Part shown: piece by piece, positions 57,228 to 64,000 of the stretch | How the letters are laid out: each line of letters opens with the position of its first letter | How positions within the stretch are numbered: the stretch's first letter is position 1 | Source: Amoebidium appalachense | Lineage: Eukaryota; Ichthyosporea | NCBI GenBank assembly: GCA_963693365.1 | Contig: CAVNZM010000013.1 | Coordinates: 310,001 to 374,000 of the forward strand | DNA: 64,000 nt | Reading direction: 5' to 3' | The notes under the pieces: model-generated | Databases searched by the model: none | Seen by the model: only the letters and a program-made list of their open reading frames with translations | Told to the model about the DNA's origin: nothing | Program-made: the position numbers and the translations under genes

Positions 57228-57707
57228 GCGTGTGTTTGTGAGAGAAGGTGCAAGGGGGAGAGAAGGAGAAGCGTGGAGGGGGTGGGGCTAGTGGGAGGGG
57301 GCGGAGGGAGAGGGGGAGAGAGAGAAATGTGAAGGTTCCCTCTTCTTCAATAGGAGAGCCTATAGCACGACGTTCTGGTGTGACTTCTCGCAAATGACAT
57401 TTACGCTTTGACGTAGGAAATTGTTTTTGGGTTTTATTGCAATTTAGCAGATTCTTCGATGTGCCGAGTTTGTTATATGTTAATTAATGATGGCTCCATC
57501 GAATTACATTATTAAGGTGTATGTTCTTTCTTTTTTATGTCTGTTGTTTCTTTTTTCCCTTTTTTTTTTTTTTTTTTTTTTTTGGGTTGTGTTTTATTGA
57601 TTTTTTTCTCTGCAGGCCGTCCCGAGGCATCTGACCCGAGCATGCTCAAACGGCTCTTCGAATATGGACTGAAGCTGACTGGCGGGTGCTCGGAGTGGGA
57701 TCCATGA
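47971..57707 (+). CDS. Short-chain dehydrogenase/reductase (retinol dehydrogenase/WWOX-like), ten exons
   Basis: Exons: 47971-47983, 49458-49543, 50172-50270, 51200-51358, 52297-52368, 53129-53281, 54107-54201, 55570-55634, 56389-56478, 57616-57707. They sum to 924 nt, 307 residues plus TGA. All junctions are GT-AG and phase-compatible; split codons occur at junctions 1, 7, 8 and 9. Motifs: cofactor loop TGANSGIG (24-31), ACR (about 47-49, usually favouring NADP), NAG (104-106), ILSS (151-154) and catalytic YGQSK (Tyr182, Lys186), then HPGVIPTNL and [11 protein letters not shown]. The length fits single-domain NAD(P)-dependent oxidoreductases acting on retinoid-like, steroid or lipid carbonyls; the substrate is unknown. 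No WW domain, signal peptide or long membrane segment is seen. Intron 5 has a weak donor (GTGTTC). The model is from sequence only. Confidence 0.88.
53480..53690. repeat. (TCACAC)n and 30-bp minisatellite in SDR intron 6
   Basis: A hexamer array TCACAC (53489-53589) is followed by three copies of a ~30-bp unit containing ATGCACGCTCAGACACAGAG. It lies within the intron 53282-54106. Confidence 0.85.
55141..55245. repeat. 21-bp minisatellite, five copies, in SDR intron 7
   Basis: Unit ACACATGTTCACCGCACAAA plus C, five near-perfect copies in tandem without spacers. It is inside the intron 54202-55569, surrounded by (CA)n. Confidence 0.88.
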
Positions 57708-58486
57708 ATTTTGCACCTTTTAAATGTATGATCAACTTATAGTTTTAGTTTTTAAACTTCTAATTTTCCTTCCTTTTTTTTTTTTTTTTTTTTTTGTTTT
57801 TTGTTTTTTGTTTTTTGTTTTGCTTTTGGAGGGTGGGGTGGAGGGGAGGGGGAGGGAAGGGAGGGGGGGGGGGGGGGGGGGGGGGCTGGTGTTGCATGTA
57901 AAGATATCAACGCTGTAAATCTTCTGAACATTGAGGGGTTTGTTTTGGGCCTCCATTTTTTAACCAGTAGGTTAAAAATGTTGTGCTTGTACATTGCGTA
58001 TATTTTCCATCCGATCCGAACCTTATGTAGAAGAATATTGGAATTTCGGTACTGGATAGTACTTCTGTTGGATACACGAAAGTGACCGGTTTGATGGTGT
58101 CCGTAGCATGTAACGTATGTAGATATTCTCAATCTTGTTGGGATATCAGGACAAAATAAAAATTTGTGGTCCCCGTACGGGCTTGAGACCTCCAACATCG
58201 CTCAGTCTCCCCTGCACCCTATCAAGTGCCCCCTCCCACCTCCCCCACGCCTCCTTCCCCCCTTCCCCGCCGATGCGGGCTTCCTGGAAGGGGGTGGATG
58301 CAGGTGCACGTTAGGCACGACCCCACGTGTCGGTGTGTGCATATTCGGGCACCCGTGGCCATGGGGAGCGGAGGGAGTGGTGGAAGGGGGAGGGGGTTCG
58401 TGTACGTGGCCGTGCAATTTGTGTATGTGTGTGTGTGTGTTCCGAGGGGGGAGGGGAGGGCCGGGGGGACCCGGGGGTGGGGAGGT

Positions 58487-58518
<32 letters not shown>

Positions 58519-59336
58519 GGGGGGGGGGGGGGGGAAGAGGGGGGGAGGAGGAGGGCGGGAGGCTCGCATATCATGAGTTACATAAAAATTCGCAGATTGC
58601 CATGCAGATATGCTGTACATATGTAGCCCATGCACTCGTGAGGGTTGGCGCAGGCGTGGGGGGAGGGGGGGGGGCCGGGGGGGGGGGGGGGGGGGGGGCT
58701 GGCTACGTATGCAATGCTGTATGCCAGTAAAGGCACACGGGATATCCTTTTGCAGGTGGAACTCTGGGCTGCCGAATCCAAATCTTTCATCTGCTTCATT
58801 ACATAATGTTGTTTCCAGCACCGTCATGTTTGAATACACCCTCCATAGTCACAACGGTACGAATATCTCAGTCATCGGATGTCAGACACGTATTGATTGA
58901 TTCACTCCCATGTTTACGTATGCATATGTGAAGTTCTGCTGGGACAACAGAGAGGATACACAAGTCCACAGGTAAGTTACACCCATGTGTGTCTCTCCAG
59001 CAAAAAAAAAAAAAAAATCCAGTAAATAGGAAGCTATCAAGATCGGTAATGAGGATCCGGAACATACAACTAGCTGAGTTGGGAATGATATTTAAAAAAC
59101 ATGTATTTACACGAACTCGGCACTCACTGAAATGATCGAAATTTGGATTCAGATTTCCCACCATCACATACCATTCTCGAATTTTTTTCAACAGCAGAGT
59201 CCCATTTCTAAATACCCTTCACCCAGCAAGTTGCAACAGCTCACATTAGGCAGCCTGACTGCCTATGCTTCGAAACCGATAAAAACCAGAAAAACGGCCC
59301 CAAAGCCCCGAATTTTCAAACCACAAAAGCTTCCAG
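57708..59336. other. SDR 3' flank and convergent intergenic region
   Basis: Holds the SDR 3' UTR, G tracts at about 57866-57885, 58487-58534 and 58679-58698, and otherwise unrecognised sequence. No additional gene is supported. Confidence 0.5.
58155..58160 (+). terminator. Candidate polyadenylation signal of the SDR gene
   Basis: AATAAA about 450 nt after the SDR stop codon. The first good match in the 3' flank, conserved in the duplicate at 62034-62039. Confidence 0.5.
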
Positions 59337-59873
59337 TTACAGCGACAGCTCGGGCGGCATGGGAATGAGCGTGTCAGGAACAATGCAACTCGAAGGGCTG
59401 GTGGTGTTCGTCACATTAACCCTCATCTCCGGGTCACCGCACGTCGTTGTAGAGTTAAACTCGGCAGGGTCGAAATAGTTTATCATCACAAAAAACCCGC
59501 TGAGGTTTCTGGTTCCGGTGGTCGCGTTAACGCCGCGTACCACGTGCATGCCGACATAGTACGGCATATTCACGTATTCGTAATCGTACGTCAGCGTGCT
59601 CGTAGGGAATAGCTTGTTCGTTTCAGATTCGGCAAGGCACGACCCGATACCGTAGTTTCGGTTCTTGAACCCGGCCCACGAGTAAGAGTACCTGAAACCC
59701 GGAACCGAACCGTTTATGGGGGGTTCGAACCGGAAGGTCTTGAACCAGTACTGAACCGTTACGTTGGTGAAGACGGGGGCAAAAACTGTGGCGTAGCCCT
59801 CGAAGCCCTTCGGGTAGACTTTGAGGTGCTCCGTCTTGTTGGTGATGGGGTTCTGCACGCCAATGTCCATGTA
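59337..59873 (-). CDS. Last exon of an unrecognised, N-glycosylation-rich protein (copy 1)
   Basis: A 178-codon open exon on the minus strand ending in TAA (59337-59339). Its 5' side is a strong acceptor, a pyrimidine/CA run ending CACACACACAG before 59873, so the ATG at 59868-59870 is probably internal and earlier exons lie to the right. About eight N-X-S/T sequons (NKT, NVT, NGS, NAT, NLS, NST, NVT, NTT), three Cys and many aromatics suggest a secreted or extracellular domain. It ends in a proline-rich tail (PMPPELSL). I recognise no family. The reading frame is identical in the duplicate copy, which argues for coding. Confidence 0.65.
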   Translation of the reverse strand, partial: YMDIGVQNPITNKTEHLKVYPKGFEGYATVFAPVFTNVTVQYWFKTFRFEPPINGSVPGFRYSYSWAGFKNRNYGIGSCLAESETNKLFPTSTLTYDYEYVNMPYYVGMHVVRGVNATTGTRNLSGFFVMINYFDPAEFNSTTTCGDPEMRVNVTNTTSPSSCIVPDTLIPMPPELSL

Positions 59874-59949
59874 CTGTGTGTGTGGGTAGGGTAGGATGGG
59901 GTGAGCGTGTGCACGTCATTTAACGAGGTCTTTCTGCGCGCATGTCTGG

Positions 59950-59954
<5 letters not shown>

Positions 59955-59992
<38 letters not shown>

Positions 59993-60018
59993 TTTTTTTG
60001 GGTTGAGGGGGGGGAGAT

Positions 60019-60051
<33 letters not shown>

Positions 60052-60308
60052 GGGGGAAAAGGGAACAGGGGGATTGGTTAGGTGTATGTGTGTCGGGAAT
60101 GCCAGAGGTTTTCTATTTCCTGCCTTGTCATCCCTTTTTTGCCTGTCGATCCCTCCCCCCCCCCCCCCCCTCCCCCCCCCCCTCCGTCCCTTCTAGTTTG
60201 TGTGTGCACCTGTTCCGTGCTCTGGCGGTAGTTTGTGGTGGTAGTGGATGGTTGGGGATGGAAAGGGGAGAGAGTGGGGGATGAACAGCGAGGTCGTGGC
60301 AAGCCGAC

Positions 60309-60404
<96 letters not shown>
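59955..60404. repeat. TTC repeat, G tract and (GT)n at the duplication junction
   Basis: (TTC)n at about 59955-59990, a G tract of ~40 (60019-60050), a C tract (60153-60182) and a ~92-bp (GT)n array (60312-60404) that ends at the boundary between the duplicate copies. Confidence 0.9.
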
Positions 60405-60405
<1 letters not shown>

Positions 60406-60658
60406 ACCACCACTGCCACCCCCCTCCCTCCCACCCCCCTACTCCCTCCCCTTCCCCCTCTCCTCATCTCGCTCTCGCTAACTTCCATTTTCTGAAGACG
60501 ATTAGTGCACACACATAGCACAGGCAAGCACACAAGGACATGAACACAATCCGATACCCCAGGTTGCCTTCGTGTTCATGTCGTCAAAACGGCGGTCCTG
60601 GGGCAGAGGGGGAGGGGGGAGGGTGGAGGGAGTGGGGGGAGGGGGGGGGAGGGGGAGG

Positions 60659-60703
<45 letters not shown>

Positions 60704-61061
60704 GATTGCGGTTGTGTGCATGTTGTATGCATTGATGTCTCTAACATGTGTGTTTGTGGTGTGATGCTGATGGCTGTTGCGGTGGGCGTGTGCATGTGTG
60801 TGTGTGTGTGTGTGCGGGTGTTTGTGTGTGTGTGTTTTTTTTGGGGGGGGGGGAGACGGGAGACAGGGCTGGGGTTTTGGGGAGGGGGGGGGGGGGGGGG
60901 GGGGGGGGAGGGGGCACAGACGTCACATTAGTTTGTTGCTCAGGCAAATGTGCCCTGGTTGCAGAGTATGTGGGTGCATTTTTTTTTTTGGATTTTTTTT
61001 TTGGATTTTTTTGAAGTGGGGGAGGAGGGGAAGGGAGGGGGGAGAGAGAGAGAGAGAGAGA

Positions 61062-61103
<42 letters not shown>

Positions 61104-61487
61104 GCGTGTGTTTGTGAGAGAAGGTGCAAGGGGGAGAGAAGGAGAAGCGTGGAGGGGTGGGGCTAGTGGGAGGGGGCGGAGGGAGAGGGGGAGAGAGAGA
61201 ATGTGAAGGTTCCCTCTTCTTCAATAGGAGAGCCTATAGCACGACGTTCTGGTGTGACTTCTCGCAAATGACATTTACGCTTTGACGTAGGAAATTGTTT
61301 TTGGGTTTTATTGCAATTTAGCAGATTCTTCGATGTGCCGAGTTTGTTATATGTTAATTAATGATGGCTCCATCGAATTACATTATTAAGGTGTATGTTC
61401 TTTCTTTTTTATGTCTGTTGTTTCTTTTTTCCCTTTTTTTTTTTTTTTTTTTTTTTGGGTTGTGTTTTATTGATTTTTTCTCTGCAG

Positions 61488-61579
61488 GCCGTCCCGAGGC
61501 ATCTGACCCGAGCATGCTCAAACGGCTCTTCGAATATGGACTGAAGCTGACTGGCGGGTGCTCGGAGTGGGATCCATGA
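61488..61579 (+). pseudogene. Orphan duplicate of SDR exon 10
   Basis: Exact 92-nt copy of the last SDR exon, with its acceptor (TTTTTTCTCTGCAG) and stop TGA (61577-61579). Exons 1-9 are not duplicated: the breakpoint at 56546 lies after exon 9. It could only be used as an alternative 3' terminal exon by skipping copy 1, which would yield the same protein with the same C-terminus. Confidence 0.85.
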
Positions 61580-61730
61580 ATTTTGCACCTTTTAAATGTA
61601 TGATCAACTTATAGTTTTAGTTTTTAAACTTCTGATTTTCCTTCCTTTTTTTTTTTTTTTTTTTTGTTTTTTGTTTTTTGTTTTTTGTTTTGCTTTTGGA
61701 GGGTGGGGTGGAGGGGAGGGGAGGGGAAGG

Positions 61731-61764
<34 letters not shown>

Positions 61765-62033
61765 CTGGTGTTGCATGTAAAGATATCAACGCTGTAAATC
61801 TTCTGAACATTGAGGGGTTTGTTTTGGGCCTCCATTTTTTAACCAGTAGGTTAAAAATGTTGTGCTTGTACATTGCGTATATTTTCCATCCGATCCGAAC
61901 CTTATGTAGAAGAATATTGGAATTTCGGTACTGGATAGTACTTCTGTTGGATACACGAAAGTGACCGGTTTGATGGTGTCCGTAGCATGTAACGTATGTA
62001 GATATTCTCAATCTTGTTGGGATATCAGGACAA

Positions 62034-62039
62034 AATAAA
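62034..62039 (+). terminator. Duplicate candidate polyadenylation signal
   Basis: AATAAA at the position equivalent to 58155 in the second duplication copy. Confidence 0.45.
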
Positions 62040-62364
62040 AATTTGTGGTCCCCGTACGGGCTTGAGACCTCCAACATCGCTCAGTCTCCCCTGCACCCTA
62101 TCAAGTGCCCCCTCCCACCTCCCCCACGCCTCCTTCCCCCCTTCCCCGCCGATGCGGGCTTCCTGGAAGGGGTGGATGCAGGTGCACGTTAGGCACGACC
62201 CCACGTGTCGGTGTGTGCATATTCGGGCACCCGTGGCCATGGGGAGCGGAGGGAGTGGTGGAAGGGGAGGGGGGTTCGTGTACGTGGCCGTGCAATTTGT
62301 GTATGTGTGTGTGTGTGTTCCGAGGGGGAGGGGAGGGCCGGGGGGGACCCGGGGGTGGGGAGGT

Positions 62365-62409
<45 letters not shown>

Positions 62410-62541
62410 AGAGGGGGGGGGGGGGAGGAGGAGGGCGGGAGGCTCGCATATCATGAGTTACATAAAAATTCGCAGATTGCCATGCAGATATGCTGTACAT
62501 ATGTAGCCCATGCACTCGTGAGGGTTGGCGCAGGCGTGGGG

Positions 62542-62578
<37 letters not shown>

Positions 62579-63214
62579 CTGGCTACGTATGCAATGCTGT
62601 ATGCCAGTAAAGGCACACGGGATATCCTTTTGCAGGTGGAACTCTGGGCTGCCGAATCCAAATCTTTCATCTGCTTCATTACATAATGTTGTTTCCAGCA
62701 CCGTCATGTTTGAATACACCCTCCATAGTCACAACGGTACGAATATCTCAGTCATCGGATGTCAGACACGTATTGATTGATTCACTCCCATGTTTACGTA
62801 TGCATATGTGAAGTTCTGCTGGGACAACAGAGAGGATACACAAGTCCACAGGTAAGTTACACCCATGTGTGTCTCTCCAGCAAAAAAAAAAAAAATCCAG
62901 TAAATATGAAGCTATCAAGATCGGTAATGAGGATCCGGAACATACAACTAGCTGAGTTGGGAATGATATTTAAAAAACATGTATTTACACGAACTCGGCA
63001 CTCACTGAAATGATCGAAATTTGGATTCAGATTTCCCACCATCACATACCATTCTCGAATTTTTTTCAACAGCAGAGTCCCATTTCTAAATACCCTTCAC
63101 CCAGCAAGTTGCAACAGCTCACATTAGGCAGCCTGACTGCCTATGCTTCGAAACCGATAAAAACCAGAAAAACGGCCCCAAAGCCCCGAATCTTCAAACC
63201 ACAAAAGCTTCCAG

Positions 63215-63751
63215 TTACAGCGACAGCTCGGGCGGCATGGGAATGAGCGTGTCAGGAACAATGCAACTCGAAGGGCTGGTGGTGTTCGTCACATTAACCC
63301 TCATCTCCGGGTCACCGCACGTCGTTGTAGAGTTAAACTCGGCAGGGTCGAAATAGTTTATCATCACAAAAAACCCGCTGAGGTTTCTGGTTCCGGTGGT
63401 CGCGTTAACGCCGCGTACCACGTGCATGCCGACATAGTACGGCATATTCACGTATTCGTAATCGTACGTCAGCGTGCTCGTAGGGAATAGCTTGTTCGTT
63501 TCAGATTCGGCAAGGCACGACCCGATACCGTAGTTTCGGTTCTTGAACCCGGCCCACGAGTAAGAGTACCTGAAACCCGGAACCGAACCGTTTATGGGGG
63601 GTTCGAACCGGAAGGTCTTGAACCAGTACTGAACCGTTACGTTGGTGAAGACGGGGGCAAAAACTGTGGCGTAGCCCTCGAAGCCCTTCGGGTAGACTTT
63701 GAGGTGCTCCGTCTTGTTGGTGATGGGGTTCTGCACGCCAATGTCCATGTA
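63215..63751 (-). CDS. Last exon of the unrecognised N-glycosylation-rich protein (copy 2)
   Basis: Identical protein to the exon at 59337-59873, with the same acceptor. Being the rightmost copy, it is the one more likely to be joined to upstream exons beyond the window. Copy 1 would then be an orphan terminal exon unless the splice skips copy 2. Confidence 0.65.
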   Translation of the reverse strand, partial: YMDIGVQNPITNKTEHLKVYPKGFEGYATVFAPVFTNVTVQYWFKTFRFEPPINGSVPGFRYSYSWAGFKNRNYGIGSCLAESETNKLFPTSTLTYDYEYVNMPYYVGMHVVRGVNATTGTRNLSGFFVMINYFDPAEFNSTTTCGDPEMRVNVTNTTSPSSCIVPDTLIPMPPELSL

Positions 63752-63827
63752 CTGTGTGTGTGGGTAGGGTAGGATGGGGTGAGCGTGTGCACGTCATTTA
63801 ACGAGGTCTTTCTGCGCGCATGTCTGG

Positions 63828-63870
<43 letters not shown>

Positions 63871-64000
63871 TTTTTTTGGGTTGAGGGGAGATGGGGGGGG
63901 GGGGGGGGGGGGGGGGGGGAAAAGGGAACAGGGGGATTGGTTAGGTGTATGTGTGTCGGGAATGCCAGAGGTTTTCTATTTCCTGCCTTGTCATCCCTTT

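Larger units (their letters stand above)
56546..60404. repeat. Tandem segmental duplication, copy 1 (3.86 kb)
   Basis: Starts at CACCACCACTGCC (56546) inside SDR intron 9 and runs through SDR exon 10, its 3' UTR, the minus-strand exon and a (GT)n array (about 60312-60404). The second copy begins immediately at 60405. The copies look nearly identical outside homopolymers. Confidence 0.92.
60405..64000. repeat. Tandem segmental duplication, copy 2 (cut by window end)
   Basis: Repeats 56546 onward at an offset of 3859-3878 bp, the drift coming from homopolymer length. Only rare substitutions are seen (for example TTTTC/TCTTC near 59311 and 63190). The window ends at the equivalent of about 60137, so the end of the copy and any third copy are not visible. 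Confidence 0.92.

Overview
The window is nuclear DNA of a eukaryote. It shows spliceosomal introns of 0.6-1.5 kb with GT-AG ends, AATAAA signals, a Pol III-type tRNA-like gene and four classes of eukaryotic transposable element. I cannot place the organism from sequence alone. The mix of Copia, chromodomain Ty3, tyrosine-recombinase (Ngaro/DIRS-like) and LINE elements, with very long G/C homopolymers and CA/GA microsatellites, would suit a repeat-rich protist, alga or early-diverging lineage, but that is a guess.

Layout. 1-9.5 kb: a truncated Copia LTR, a 5'-truncated LINE (1131-5548) inside one copy of a short dispersed repeat whose uninterrupted copy lies at 6.4-6.65 kb, a 500-N assembly gap, and a minus-strand Copia relic (Copia-C). 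9.5-29.5 kb: a nest of insertions. Copia-A (remnants from 9.9 to 29.5 kb) is split by a minus-strand Ty3 element flanked by CCCCC duplications. That Ty3 is in turn split by a young Copia-B (15494-22563) with near-identical LTRs. The 3' LTR of Copia-A is also split by a 3.2-kb segment bounded by 27-bp inverted repeats. 30.6-44.4 kb: a minus-strand Ngaro-like YR retrotransposon with split direct repeats (A1 - Gag - RT/RNase H - YR - B1 - A2 - B2), interrupted by a nearly intact chromodomain Ty3 element (34275-42526).

44.4-64 kb is host gene space. It holds the 3' exons of a gene ending in an RZ-type (ZNFX1/RNF213-like) zinc finger, then a short-chain dehydrogenase/reductase gene that I assembled from ten phase-compatible exons (47971-57707, 307 codons plus stop). 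A 3.86-kb head-to-tail tandem duplication follows (56546-60404 and 60405 to the window end). It carries a second copy of only the last SDR exon and two copies of the last exon of an unrecognised minus-strand, glycosylation-site-rich protein.

The most unusual signal is in the host introns. Nine of the ten introns whose two ends I could fix have a long C tract starting about 6-28 nt after the 5' splice site. Other observations worth attention are a shared palindrome with a GACTGGTC core in the LTRs of two unrelated retroelement families, a stem-conserved hairpin before the Ty3 polypurine tract, and frameshifts that fall on C/G homopolymers. These frameshifts raise the question of sequence error versus real slippage.
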